From Halichondria panicea (taxonomy: Eukaryota; Porifera; Demospongiae; Suberitida; Halichondriidae), in contig NC_087377.1 in NCBI RefSeq assembly GCF_963675165.1, positions 592,501 through 656,500 on the forward strand: DNA of 64,000 nt. Direction: 5' to 3'. The first letter of the stretch is position 1, and each line of letters begins with the position of its first letter. Below the pieces are notes generated by a model. It was given only the letters and a program-made list of their open reading frames with translations. It did no database searches and was not told where the DNA came from. This document shows positions 10,473 to 22,730 of this stretch, piece after piece. The translations under genes were made by a program, and so were the position numbers.

Positions 10473-13400
10473 TAATTCACAACAGCTGCATTGTACCTCA
10501 CTCCTTGTTTTGTGTTTTTTATGCGAGTGCGCTGAATGCGCCAGGGAAAGCTTAGGTTTTCTGAATGCTTAGAAACAGACTTTTCAAATGGTACCATCAA
10601 AGTTCATGAAAGATAACATTATTTGCCAATTTAGTCCCCATGGTCCGAGGTCAAAAAATAACAAATTAAGGGCCCGGATGAAATATTGGATTGAAACACG
10701 TCATTTGAAATAAATTATATTTTTCTAAGCTTTCGAAATAATTATTATATAAAATTTTTGCCATTGAATCAACTGTTATGGCTGTTGTAAGACCCCCACC
10801 CCTCGTGAATCTTTCAGCTGTTGAAAGACACCCCCCTTCCGTTTAATTCGTGAATCTTTCAGCTGCCATAACTTAAATTCTGTGGATCGATAGTCAAACA
10901 TTTTTTGAATGCTTAGAAACACCTTTCAAATGGTATATGATAGTTTGATGTTTTTTATGCGTTGTACTCCCCCCCCCCCCTTGTGTAACAGTGTTTTTAG
11001 TGGAATAGTTATTGTTTTTTATGTGCTGTACTCCCCCCTTGTGTTGTATTTTTTATGCGAGTGCGCTGAATGCGCCAGCGAAAGTCTTAGGCTCTCTCTC
11101 GCGAGTTGGCTGAATGCGCTAGCGAACGTCTTAGGGTTGGCTGAATGCACTAGCAAACGTCTTAGGCTCTCTCTCGCGAGTTGGCTGAATGCGCCAGCGA
11201 AAGTCTTAGGCTCTCGCAAGTTGGCTGAATGCGCTAGCGAACGTCTTAGGCTCTCGCAAGTTGGCTGAATGCGCTAGCGAACGTCTTAGGCTCTCGCGAG
11301 TTGGCTGAATGCGCCACGAAAATAACCCGCTATACGATAGTTGGAATAGTTAGTATTTTTTATGCACTGTACTCCCCCCTTGCATGTGTGACGGTGTTTT
11401 GGGTTAGTTAGTGTTCACTTCTCTATAATTACATACATGCATTAATTTGGGTGACAATTTGTGGGACATTATGATCATTGACGTGTGCAATAAATGATGT
11501 ATATATACTGTGTGTGTGTGCAGGACTGAACACCAGCCCCCGGCATGTATCATGAGGGACGCTGTACAGAGATGTTAGGGCAAGTTCCTTTAATTAGATC
11601 TGAGATATTGTAATTATTTCCTTCTTCCAGGTTGTTTGTGGCTAAATGTGCTTATAGTTGCCATGGAGATGGAGATAGTAATTGACTGAAGTCATGTACC
11701 TACCTCTCGATAGAAGGAAACAAGGATTTGTCAATAATTATAGTACTGTGATAAATAAATGTTTTGTCAACTTCGATTCTCTAAGATCATAATTATTCAT
11801 AACTATACTTATACTATTGTTCTTGTTCTTACAAAACTTTAAATTATGTTACGTTGTTTCATATTAATTATATATTGAGTACAGCAGCCATTCAGTGTTA
11901 GGTAGTGCCAGACCATCAAACCATCACCTTGCCCATCCATATATACACAACCATCAACCTACACAGAGAGCATGAGAGACTTGTCACACAACATAGCTAG
12001 CTACTTATCTGTGTGTATGTGGCTCCTCCACAACCGTCAGCCTACACAGAGAGCATGAGAGACATGCCACACGACATAGCTAGCTACTCATCTGTGTGTA
12101 TGCTGTTACAGTGGCTCCTCCACACAATCAACCTACACAGAGAGCATGAGAGATACTGTACACAATGGAACTACTTATCTTTTGCTGTGAAGAGACATCC
12201 ACCTACACACCATAGAAGCCAGCCATACTTATCTTTATTGTCTCCATAGCTGCACACAAAACAATCAAGAGACACTATAAATGATAGTAGTGGGCGTTGA
12301 GATCTGAGCCCCTCCCCCACATCTCCAGTCAAGCCCCACCCCCTTCAGCACCTGCAATACATTATACAGTGATGAGGTTAGTAATCCTCCCTGGGTCCCA
12401 GAGCAGCATGGCTTGTCTGTACCTGGAGGAGAGAGGAGACAAAATCAGTGAGAGAATGGAACACTACCTATAGTACAGTAGCTAGTAGGAGGAGCTGTGT
12501 GTGTGCATTGTGGCTGCAAGAGAACAAGCAAATGCATGGTTACATTGAGAGCATCAGTTCAAACAAAACCATCCACTCCACACAATACAATACCAGCCAA
12601 TCACCACCACAGCTGACAACCATCAGCCTAGTATTATCAATACACACACAATACATAATTATAACACCAGACAACAAAATTACACCCATAGCTGTTTGTG
12701 CTGTCCAGAGAAGAGATGAGAAATTCCCACAACAACAAATCAATTCAACAGCGAAGACCACCAATTAATTCAGATCATTATTATCATCATAATACCAGAC
12801 CAGGAGTGAATGCACTTCTGACCAGACAAATCATTATAATCAAATCACACATCACCAAACCAGACTATGCAACAAAATTTCGCAACCACAACAACCAATC
12901 AAATCATCCACAGAAGGACCACCACCAGTAGTTTCCTTGCACAATATGTGGTTGCCAAAATGATGATCACCTTTGAGAAAAAATCACACACAAAACAAAC
13001 TCCAAATGCTAAAATCATAAAAAACTGTTCTAAAAATTAAATTCTACACTATTTTTTACCCCTGGGAACAGCTGTTGTTTGCTAGACTCTTCCAGGGCTT
13101 GCTGTGGAAAGCCCTTCTTGTTCACTCACTTTCTGGTCCCGTTTCTTACCATTGATTTTACTGTACGAAAATACTCCCACTCACTACTTTCAGTCTGACA
13201 TCTCTACCAATAGGTGTCAGCTGCAGCAGTCCTGCTTCTCTTGGCTGCTAAAGAATCTGGGTGGGGCTGCTACTGGACTGAAGCTAGGACGCCTTCTAAT
13301 TCCATCCACCCTCAAGGTACCCATTAGCCTAGACTCAAGTCCCCTCTTCTAAAGCGGCCTTGAATTGAGGCTAGGTACCCATATAAGCTTATATCATACA

Positions 13401-13515
13401 GAAATTTTTTTGATACAGACACTTGAATACTACTGTTGTTTTTATACCACCCAAAAAACACAAAATATTTATAACATGAACAAACATTTTTTAATAATAA
13501 TATAGAGCTGCAGGC
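10473..13515 (+). repeat. Block B, unit 1
   Basis: Starts AATAATTCACAACAGCTGCA straight after the satellite. Copies: 22731-25683, 26090-27245 (second half only), 41870-44715, 52899-54401 (second half) and 59449-59780 (first part). Contents in order: an AT-rich stretch with CTTTCAGCTG motifs, poly-C tracts within CTGTACTCCCCCC, the GC-rich 40-bp repeat (11049-11332), a short transcribed-looking segment after a GTGTGTGTGCAG acceptor-like site (11522), sub-repeats of CCTACACAGAGAGCATGAGA (11960-12150), and the upstream region of the piggyBac gene. On the minus strand a conserved stretch (12354-12421) begins after TCTCCTCCAG and could be a small exon, but its frame is ambiguous. Confidence 0.85.
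11049..11332 (+). repeat. GC-rich 40-bp tandem repeat (satellite relative)
   Basis: GCTGAATG starts at 11065, 11109, 11140, 11184, 11224, 11264 and 11304, so spacings are mostly 40 or 44 bp. The consensus contains TTGGCTGAATGCGCTAGCGA followed by ACGTCTTAGGCTCTCGCAAG. Without gaps, 25 of 40 positions match the main satellite monomer. It is richer in CpG than the satellite. Copies lie in the other B blocks at about 23339-23565 and 42300-42596. Confidence 0.85.
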
Positions 13516-15005
13516 ATGGCCAAGAGGCCACACTGGACCACGGAGGAGGTTCTACAAGACATCTTGAATGATGAGGAACCTGCAGAGGAGTGGGAAGAGG
13601 ATATGGAAGAGGTAACAGCGGACAGGGATGAGCCTGTCATGCAGGGCAGTGACGAAGAATTTTCTGATTGGGATGAAGGTGGGGTCTAAAACTAAACTGA
13701 ATACCGATATAATTTATTACAACGTACATGTAGAAATGGAGCCCCCGTCAACAGACAGCAATCCTGCACAAGGTAAATTAAATTGCGACAGTGCCAATGA
13801 AAAGGGACCTTAACGCGGCAATAATTAAATTAAGCTATAGGCCAATTTAGTAGAAATAAAAAACATGGGCAAAAATTTTTTTTTCACAGGTGCTAACTTC
13901 AACCCTTCCTCTACCTACCTGTAAAAATTTGGGTCTCTACGAAGCTTTAAACAGGTCAAGCGCGGACGTTGAAGAAACTCACCGAACGCTCATTTTGAAA
14001 TTTACTGTCTACGTGAGGGGAAATTCCCTATTATTGTTAATTATTTTTAACAATAATAATTATAAGGTTAACAATTTGTACCAGCTATTGATAAATCCTT
14101 TCCTAGACGACACAAGTGACGACACAAGTGACGACAACACAAGTGGTCCAAGCAACTCGTCACACGGTTTGTGCAATGTTATGAAGTACAATTACAATCA
14201 GTTAGACTACCACACAAAACTATTGTACAGGTAATTATTATTACCCTCACATTTATTTAGGCAATGAGCAACCTACCTGGAGGAGTGAATTGCACACCCT
14301 GACTATCAAGTCATTTGAGTCAACAGTAGGACCAACAGTGGACATCTCAGAGAGGCCAGAAGAAGTGTTTCTGCTATTTTTTAACAATGGTCTGCAGGAA
14401 CACATTGTGTGTGACTACGCTAGATACCGAACGTGGACTCAACTCACAGTTGAAGAGCTCCGGGCCTTCTTCGGATTCTCCATCCTCATCTTGTTTCACG
14501 AGATGATCCCTCGTACGATCGGTTAGGGAAGATCCGCCCCCTCATTGAGCACCTGGGTGAGAGGTTCGAAGCTTTGTACAACCCTACACAGAATGTAGCA
14601 GTGGACGAAGCAATGATTAAGTTTCAGGGGCGGTCTTCCCTAAAGCAATATATGCCTATGAAACCGATCAAACGGGGGATCAAGGTGTGGGTATTGGCAG
14701 ATAGTGCTAACAGCTATTTCCACAAATTTGACATATACACGGGGAAGCAAAAGAAGAGACAGGTTGGACTTGGTGAGTATGTTGTCAAAACACTTACCGA
14801 CGGGCTGAAGAAGAAAAACCACCACGTTTTCTTTGACAACTTTTTTACGAGCCCCAAACTTCTTGAAGATATGGAGAAAGATGGTATTTATGGGTGTGGT
14901 GTAGTTCGGAGGGATAGGAAAGGTTTACCACCAGGACTGAAGAAACATGGGGTGAAGAAGAGGTACTATTGTGCGTGTGTGTGTATGTGTATGCTTTTGC
15001 GAGTG

Positions 15006-15065
<60 letters not shown>

Positions 15066-15729
15066 TGTGGTGTGTGTGACTGTGCTAACTAAAATTATTT
15101 ATCTCACCTTTGACAGAGGAGAATCCAAGATATTCCAGAAGGGACCACTGGTGGCATGTGCATGGCACGACAGCAAGGTGCTCACGATCCTCTGAACGAC
15201 GTCGCAACCAGTAGCAACAGGATTCGTTCTCAGGCGTCAGAGAGACGGTTTAAGAATGCCTGTGAGTTGCCCTGATAGCATAATAATCTACAACAAGCAC
15301 ATGGAAGGCGTGGACAGAGGGGACCATATACGCGGATATTATTCCTGTCAAACAAGAAATCGGAAGTTCTACAAGTATATATTTTATTTCCTATTTGATG
15401 TTTCTATCATATTTTACACACTCACTAATTATACCTCCAAGCCGAATCAAAACGTAAAAGACTTCCGCCTCCAACTGGCCAAGGAGCTGATTGGTACGTA
15501 CTATTCAAGGAGACTCCCAGGCCGCTCAAGTAGAGTCCAGCGCCCTCTTCAGCTCCCTCTCAAAATGTGCCTGCAACCACCTGCAAAGAGATGTAAACGG
15601 GGATGGTGTGCGTTCTGCTGGAAGGACTCCAACAAGAGGACTGACAGATGTAACGAGTGTGGTGTCTGGCTCTGCCATGGTGGAAACCCAACATCAGACT
15701 GTTTCTATTTGTGGCATAAGAACTTGTAA
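13516..15729 (+). pseudogene. piggyBac transposase, copy 1 (broken)
   Basis: Starts ATG AAKRPHW-like (MAKRPHWTTEEV) with an acidic N-terminus (EEWEEDMEE), several small introns, then the DDE_Tnp_1_7 core. Candidate catalytic Asp residues lie in NVAVDEAMIKFQGR, HHVFFDNFF and MEGVDRGDHIRGYY. The C-terminus is a Cys-rich zinc ribbon (WCAFC, CNECG, LCHGG) ending WHKNL. piggyBac transposases cut and paste at TTAA sites. Damage: a 130-bp deletion after FFGFSILI that shifts the frame to a stop near 14526; loss of six codons after YARY; and a nonsense TGA at 15193-15195 where copy 3 has TCA. A GT microsatellite (15003-15080) lies in an intron (donor 14963, acceptor 15116). No flanking TTAA terminal repeats were identified. 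Confidence 0.9.
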
Positions 15730-15918
15730 ATATTATAATTATTATCTTATTTACTGTTTATGATAATTATTATTTATTAGTACGGCTTCATTATAGTCAC
15801 ATGATGTACGCTAATGATACACACTAATCATTATAATTATTTAAAGCAACAAAGCTACGCGTACATATATACGTACTGCATCGCTCGGTAGATTAATAAT
15901 ACACAGCCTATCACTCAC

Positions 15919-15989
15919 CTTGTGACACGTACGTTTGGTTGACTGCTCCACCACCTGAGAATCACACGCATCTGTGATCCAGCAATACT
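15919..15989 (-). other. Conserved exon-like segment in block C
   Basis: Bounded by a TGTACAG acceptor and a CACAAG/GTGAGTGA donor on the minus strand. Read as YCWITDACDSQVVEQST, it is open in all three copies (the others are near 47127-47197 and 56198-56268). The family is not recognised. Keeping both splice sites across copies suggests it came from a real gene, but recent duplication alone would explain the conservation. Confidence 0.35.
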
Positions 15990-17738
15990 CTGTACACACA
16001 AAGAAAGATGATGAAGGGTTCTTAGTACTACAAATTCTAGATACAATGAAAGCACCGCAGGTGCTGATGCCTCGGTGGAGATACCAAAGCTACATAACAT
16101 AAAGCTACTAATAGCTACTAATAGCACATGATAAACAATTTAATTTTGCTGAGTTGGTAATGATCGACCATGACTGTTGTTAAAAACGATTGATGCCCAA
16201 AAGTTCAAGTCTAAAGCTGCATTCAAGTAGCAGAGCCTTGCAGCTCTCTTATCACTCTTGCAGCTACCAATAGCTAGCGTTCTATAGTGCAGAGCTAACT
16301 ACTAAGTAGAGTAGCAACACTCGGTAAACAAGTTTGGCTACGTGTTCTTCTGAAAAGGCTGCAATGGCATTCCAAGTAAGCAAAACTAGGCATAACTCGA
16401 GAACGAAGCATTATTTGGCAAATCCACGAATTTAAATCCATGACTAGAAGCCTATAGAAACTCTTACTTGCACTTGATTCATCCTTGAGCAGCTGTAGCA
16501 GTCTACACACACGCACGCACGCACGCACGCACGCGCACACACACACACACACACACACAGACACACACTATCGTATACCTCGCTTGCGCATGCGCACCGA
16601 GGCTATCTGCCATTCAGGCTGTATTATTTTATCAAAGTGTATCATAGGCCCTAAAGAATATCACTACAGTCAACATACAGCTTAGGAAGCTTGGTAGAGC
16701 TGGGCCACTGCAAGTGTTTCTTCGTTCACAGTCACACACGAGATCACATTTGTATATAAGCCACACCTAGTACATACAGTACCTGCACACAAAAAAAGGT
16801 GAAGCAAAGCTTCTTAGGAGTTTAAACTCTACAGCTATGTGCTATATACCAAGCACAATAAGTATTAGACTGTATGAAGCTTCTAGAGAATCGAAAAAGC
16901 CAAGTAACAAAGTGGAATTATACACAACTACTACTTACCACTTGACAGAAGCAGATCACAGCCAAATTTTCGAGATAGTAAGCGATTCGGGCATCATCTT
17001 GTAGATCTTTGACTGATCAACTTGAGCTGCAATAATTGATCGTGTATGTACAGTCTTGTAGCACTACTAAATACACACATTATCTCGCGCTGTTTCTGCA
17101 ACACAGTGGAAAGCTCGCGATGTTTTTATAACACAGCGGAAGGCTGCAAAAAAAATCAAGTCAATCAATAAAACATGACCAAATAAACAACTACAATGCT
17201 CCACAAGGCTTCCTAGCCTAACATTCCTGCAAACATGCAAGCTACAAGCAAGCAAAGAAACTCACCTCTTCCAGCAAGACACTGAGCTTCTTCTTCAAAC
17301 GGGTCAGGTGGCATATCCGGCACCTGATCCCTTCAAACTTCAAAGGAACTGAGCTTCTGGAATTAACTGGATCTGAGAATATTTCAGGCCATTGACGTCA
17401 GAGTCTCAGTTTCAGAGCTGGAGGTAAAGCCTTTGAAGTGATCCTTTTGACGAGGCCTTGAATTCCAATTCATTTTCAGTCCCTCTAACTCTGGGTCTTC
17501 TCTTGCTCCACTCGAAGGAAAGGCTCTTGTCCCTCAACTCTCGATCAGAGGCAAAGGACAGGGCAAGGAGGAACACATCATCTCCTTCGCTGACTTCCTG
17601 ACAGTGTAACGTGGGGTAATGGATGTTAGTAGATACTCTTGCACACATGCATAATTATAACAAAATTACTCACTTCTGCAAACCAGCATTCTTGGTGATC
17701 GAGGACTGAGAGAGATTTCACTGGTGCATGTATAATTA

Positions 17739-17960
17739 TAGCTCCATTAGTATGAGGACCTCGTGTACATCACTGGATATCTGCTTAGTAATGGATGAAA
17801 TGTATGTCACAGAATACGAGCAATCAGACAGAGCCTTGGTGACAGCAATCTCTTGTTTGGTGAGGTAGACGTCAGCATCATTGTTCACTGCCAGTCTCTT
17901 CAGAGCTAGCTTGCGTCCATTACTGGCTCTGACCACAAAGACGACATGCAGTAAAGCCAC
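17739..17960 (-). pseudogene. NAK-family kinase N-lobe exon fragment, copy 1
   Basis: Minus strand, after a CACACTAG acceptor. The frame VVFVVRASNGRKLALKRLAV followed by NNDADVYLTKQEIAVTKALS closely follows the N-lobe of AAK1/BMP2K-type kinases. It has the ATP-binding Lys in ALKRL, the alpha-C Glu in KQEI and the hinge-proximal EVLILMEL. The glycine-loop GGFA is seen only in another frame (GGCTTTRCTGCA), so the frame shifts near the exon start. The frame stops at TAA (17736-17738) just after LILMEL, and the C-lobe (HRD, DFG) is nowhere in the window. It is most likely a captured and decayed exon multiplied with block C. Confidence 0.7.
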
Positions 17961-18077
17961 CTAGTGTGTGTGTGTGTGTGGGGTGAGGGGGTGAGGGAGT
18001 GTGTGAGAGAGTGTAGGTACTGTACAGTGGATTGCGCTTGCAACAGAATTTCACAATATGAAGATTATCGTTAATTT

Positions 18078-18215
18078 ATGTGTGTGTGTGTGTGGGTGGG
18101 GGGGTGGTGTGTGTGTGTGTGTGTGTGTGGGGGATGGTGTGTGTGTGTGTGGGGGGGATGGTGTGTGTGTGTGTGTGGGGGGGTGGTGTGTGCGTGTGTG
18201 TGTGGGGGGTGGTGT
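18078..18215. repeat. GT/poly-G minisatellite
   Basis: Five to six units of (TG)n followed by GGGGG and ATGG or TGG, each about 25-30 bp. It lies within block C. The open frames through it on both strands are low-complexity artefacts. Confidence 0.85.
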
Positions 18216-18527
18216 GGGAGGATAATGGCTGACAATACTTATATAGGACAGCTAGTACATTTTGCAAAAGAGCCGACTTGGCATTTATTAATTTGGCATC
18301 TCAGGCGTGTTTACTACAACAATGAGGTTGTATCCTAAACAGGTTATGAGAAGTCTCACCCAGGTAAGGCTATATGCAAGGCCAGGTCTAATCCCCCAGT
18401 CAGTGTGAAGACAACACTTCAAGAGTCAAATTAGAGTCAAATTCCCCGTACCTCCCGTGGGGGGGGGGGCAACACATTGAGAGGCATTATCACCTGATCA
18501 TGATTATACAGTATAGGTAGTTGTCAC

Positions 18528-18691
18528 CTGAGCTGAAACGGTACTTGCTGACACAGCAGACACTGGAGTGTCCCACAATTCGTTGAGATGTCCCTGTACT
18601 GAGGGGATAGCAGCAAACACAGAGGTCAAAGTACACAGAATTGTAGGAGAGTTTGTAGCCATTCAGCTTGTTGAGATTCAGTAGCAGTAAG
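18528..18691 (-). pseudogene. Frameshifted copy of a 55-codon exon
   Basis: Minus-strand counterpart of the open exon at 49787-49951. It has the same CAG acceptor and CAG/GTGACAAC donor, but is 164 instead of 165 bp because one A is lost (GAATGG for GAAATGG), so the frame breaks at codon 10. A third, partial copy lies at about 57530-57640. Confidence 0.55.
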
Positions 18692-18809
18692 CTGTGCAAA
18701 TTAATGATAGGCTTTCCAATAACTATAGAATTGCATGGACAATCTCAACTATACATAAAAGTCCTACTGAAAATTAATAAGTCATCAATTATTATTGTCT
18801 AGTAATATT

Positions 18810-20067
18810 AAAGGTAGCGCTCACCTTTCCCCTGAGTTAGAGTGTTGGTCCATTGTGTCCAGTGCACCGTGCTAGCTAGTAGGACCACTCCAATGGATGT
18901 GCTCTCAGAGTATTAGAACTGATGAATGAAGCACATGGACAGTGGGTAAAGGATCGTCAAACCATTAGACAAAATATGGATCATTTTGTAGATTTGAAGA
19001 CACAATCACACACAAGATGGAGACGGCTGGGGAGGAAAAGCGTTCACTTGTCCTTCCCTCTAGGAGCTTCAACAAGGCTGGATATCGGGTGGATACTCCT
19101 CCAAAAGACCAGCAGCAATGGATCACGAGGCAAAGAGCAGCGAAGCGAGTACAAGTGAGTGGCTAGTCATGATCAAAAGTGGACCACCTAGTATAGTGTA
19201 TAGGCTGCTTTAGATGACTGGCATTCAATATCTGCCATTACTAGTGATCAAACTATACAGCCTCTGTGACAAATGCATCCATTGCTGCACATTTGTTGAC
19301 CCGTTACTTCATTGCGTACAGTGATGGAGAGAACGAGAGGGGCGGAGTCAGTGACCAGTTGCTATGACAACATATGATGGAAGAGTTACAAGGTGACACT
19401 GTAGAGTTTGCGTACGACCCATTGGACGTCTTGCACTGCAGATAAAGGAACACAATTAAGAAATAGTGAGTACAGCCGCGTGCAGAGTGCGACTCTTTCC
19501 CCCACCAGAACTGTGATCTGAGCATGTCATGTGATAGGCCTTGTCTAGAGCTACAGAGTGCATCTCTTAGTTTTGATATTGATTGCTTTTTAGTGAAGTT
19601 ATGACCTCCTGAAAGTTGCTTAAATTATACATTTTATGGGGAAAGTGTTGTGTTAAATCAGGCCTAAGTTTGAGAGCCCCATAACTTGTGTCCGTCTCCA
19701 AGATAATGTGTGTATTTAGTAGTGCTACAAGACTGTACATACACTATCAATTATTGCAGCTCAAGTTGATTTGAAGAAATAAAAATGTTTAAGATAATAA
19801 TTGTTATGGTGGAATTATCTACTAGTGAGTGAGTGGTGTTCTCTCACTTGTTAGATTCTTGAGGGTCAGTTGTTCCCTCTGTTGGATGCTGATGATGATC
19901 CAGCCATTGGACGTCAGAGAAAAATACAATCGACCTAAGAAACAGTGAGTACTGCCGCGTGCAGAGTGTGACTCTTTCCCTGACCAAACTTTGATCTGAG
20001 CATATTCATGTGATAGGCCTTATCTAACAGTGCTTGGAATAGTTATTCGCTGTACTCCCCCCTAGTG
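18810..20067 (+). repeat. Block A, unit 2
   Basis: Near-identical to 3668-4940, with small indels near 18920-19010 (for example TGATGAATGAAGCACATGG for TGTAATGAATGCACCACATGG). The spacing between the two A starts (3668 and 18810) gives the 15,142-bp unit length. Confidence 0.9.
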
Positions 20068-22730
20068 TTTACGTTCCCGTGGGTGGGTTCAATTCACTAG
20101 CAATAGTTTTGCGTTCCCGTGAGTGGGTTCAATTCACTAGCAATAGTTTTACGTTCCCGTGGGTGGGTTCAATTCACTAGCAATAGTTTTGCGTTCCCGT
20201 GGGTGGGTTCAATTCACCAGCAATAGTTTTGCGTTCCCGTGAGTGGGTTCAATTCACTAGCAATAGTTTTGCGTTCCCGTGAGTGGGTTCAATTCACTAG
20301 CAATAGTTTTGCGTTCCCGTGAGTGGTCACTAGCAATAGTTTTGCGTTCCCGTGAGTGGGTTCAATTAATTCACTAGCAATAGTTTTACGTTCCCGTGAG
20401 TGGGTTCATTTCACTAGCAATAGTTTTGCGTTCCCGTGAGTGGGTTCAATTCACTGACAATAGTTTTACGTTCCCGTGAGTGGGTTCAATTCACTAGCAA
20501 TAGTTTTGCGTTCCCGTGGGTGGGTTCAATTCACTAGCAATAGTTTTGCGTTCCCGTGGGTGGGTTCAATTCACTAGCAATAGTTTTACGTTCCCGTGAG
20601 TGGGTTCAATTCACTAGCAATAGTTTTACGTTCCGTGAGTGGGTTCAATTCACTAGCAATAGTTTTAAGTTCCCGTGAGTGGTCACTAGCAATAGTTTTG
20701 CATTCCCATGAGTGGGTTCAATTCACTAGCAATAGTTTTGCGTTCCCGTGGGTGGGTTCAATTCACTAGCAATAGTTTTACGTTCCCGTGAGTGGGTTCA
20801 ATTCACTAGCAATAGTTTTACGTTCCGTGAGTGGGTTCAATTCACTAGCAATAGTTTTAAGTTCCCGTGAGTGGTCACTAGCAATAGTTTTGCATTCCCA
20901 TGAGTGGGTTCAATTCACTAGCAATAGTTTTGCGTTCCCGTGGGTGGGTTCAATTCACTAGCAATAGTTTTAAGTTCTCGTGAGTGGTCACTAGAATAGT
21001 TTTGCGTTCCCATGAGTGGGTTCAATTCACTAGCAATAGTTTTGCGTTCCCGTGGGTGGGTTCAATTCACTAGCAATAGTTTTAAGTTCTCGTGAGTCGG
21101 TCACTAGCAATAGTTTTGCGTTCCCATGGGTGGGTTCAATTCACTAGCAATAGTTTTAAGTTCCTGTGAGTGGTCACTAGCAATAGTTTTGCGTTCCCGT
21201 GGGTGGGTTCAATTCACTAGCAATAGTTTTGCGTTCCCGTGAGTGGGTTCAATTCACTAGCAATAGTTTTACGTTCCGTGAGTGGGTTCAATTCACTAGC
21301 AATAGTTTTACGTTCCCGTGAGTGGGTTCAATTCACTAGCAATAGTTTTAAGTTCTCGTGAGTGGTCACTAGCAATAGTTTTGCGTTCCCGTGGGTGGGT
21401 TCAATTCACTAGCAATAGTTTTGCTTTCCCGTGGGTGGGTTCAATTCACTAGCAATAGTTTTGCGTTCTCGTAAGTGGGTTCAATTCACTAGCAATAGTT
21501 TTGCATTCCCTTGAGTGGGTTCAATTCACTAGCAATAGTTTTACGTTCCCGTGAGTGGGTTCAATTCACTAGCAATAGTTTTAAGTTCCCGTGAGTGGGT
21601 TCAATTCACTAGCAATAGTTTTGCGTTCCCGTGAGTGGGTTCAATTCACTAGCAATAGTTTTGCGTTCCCATGAGTGGGTTCAATTCACTAGCAATAGTT
21701 TTGCGTTCCCGTGGGTGGGTTAAATTCACTAGCAATAGTTTTAAGTTCTCGTGAGTGGTCACTAGCAATAGTTTTGCGTTCCCATGAGTGGGTTCAATTC
21801 ACTAGCAATAGTTTTGCGTTCCCGTGGGTGGGTTCAATTCACTAGCAATAGTTTTAAGTTCTCGTGAGTCGGTCACTAGCAATAGTTTTGCGTTCCCGTG
21901 GGTGGGTTCAATTCACTAGCAATAGTTTTAAGTTCCTGTGAGTGGTTACTAGCAATAGTTTTGCGTTCCCGTGAATGGGTTCAATTCACTAGCAATAGTT
22001 TTGCGTTCCCGTGAGTGGGTTCAATTCACTAGCAATAGTTTTACGTTCCGTGAGTGGGTTCAATTCACTAGCAATAGTTTTACGTTCCCGTGAGTGGGTT
22101 CAATTCACTAGCAATAGTTTTAAGTTCTCGTGAGTGGTCACTAGCAATAGTTTTGCGTTCCCGTGGGTGGGTTCAATTCACTAGCAATAGTTTTGCTTTC
22201 CCGTGGGTGGGTTCAATTCACTAGCAATAGTTTTAAGTTTCCGTGAGTGGTCACTAGCAATAGTTTTGCGTTCCCGTGGGTGGGTTCAATTCACTAGCAA
22301 TAGTTTTGCGTTCTCGTAAGTGGGTTCAATTCACTAGCAATAGTTTTGCATTCCCTTGAGTGGGTTCAATTCACTAGCAATAGTTTTACGTTCCCGTGAG
22401 TGGGTTCAATTCACTAGCAATAGTTTTAAGTTCCCGTGAGTGGGTTCAATTCACTAGCAATAGTTTTGCGTTCCCGTAAGTGGGTTCAATTCACTAGCAA
22501 TAGTTTTGCGTTCCCGTGAATGGGTTTAATTCACTAGCAATAGTTTTGCGTTCCCGTGGGTGGGTTCAATTCACTAGCAATAGTTTTGCGTTCCCGTGAG
22601 TGGGTTCAATTCACTAGCAATAGTTTTAAGATCCCATGAGTGGGTTCAATTCACTAGCAATAGTTTTACGTTCCTGTGAGTGGGTTCAATTCACTAGCAA
22701 TAGTTTTACTTTCCCATGAGTGGGTTCAAT
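20068..22730 (+). repeat. 40-bp satellite, array 2 (2.7 kb)
   Basis: Same monomer as array 1. The first 400 bp (through the TTCAATTAATTCACTAG variant) matches the start of array 1, and the last kilobase matches the end of array 1. The CATG-insert/CCCTTGAG higher-order block of array 1 is absent, so the length difference comes from internal expansion or loss. Confidence 0.95.

Larger units (their letters stand above)
15730..18809 (+). repeat. Block C, unit 1
   Basis: Runs from the end of the piggyBac gene to the next block A. Copies: 46947-48750 (lacking the part matching about 16035-16605) and 56004-57458 (truncated). Its last part (18225-18809) is found inverted at 49672-50262. Minus-strand exon-like pieces inside include 15919-15989, 17739-17960 (kinase) and 18528-18691. 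Two CA/GT microsatellites (16503-16567 and 18078-18215) and three GCGATGTTTTTATAACACAG-type minisatellite units (17085-17145) are present. Confidence 0.85.

Noticed and set aside
10909..11268. 119-codon frame rich in SLRLSLASWLNA repeats
   Set aside because: Produced by the GC-rich 40-bp repeat; not kept in frame in the other B blocks.
12540..12768. Overlapping frames on both strands in block B (74 and 106 codons)
   Set aside because: They recur with every B block copy but change frame between copies; no domain or splice support.
14971..15195. Cys/Val-rich frame through the GT run
   Set aside because: This is an intron microsatellite of the piggyBac copy (donor 14963, acceptor 15116); the real exons flank it.
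18076..18338. Overlapping VCVCV and HTHTHT frames
   Set aside because: Low-complexity GT/GGGG minisatellite read on both strands.
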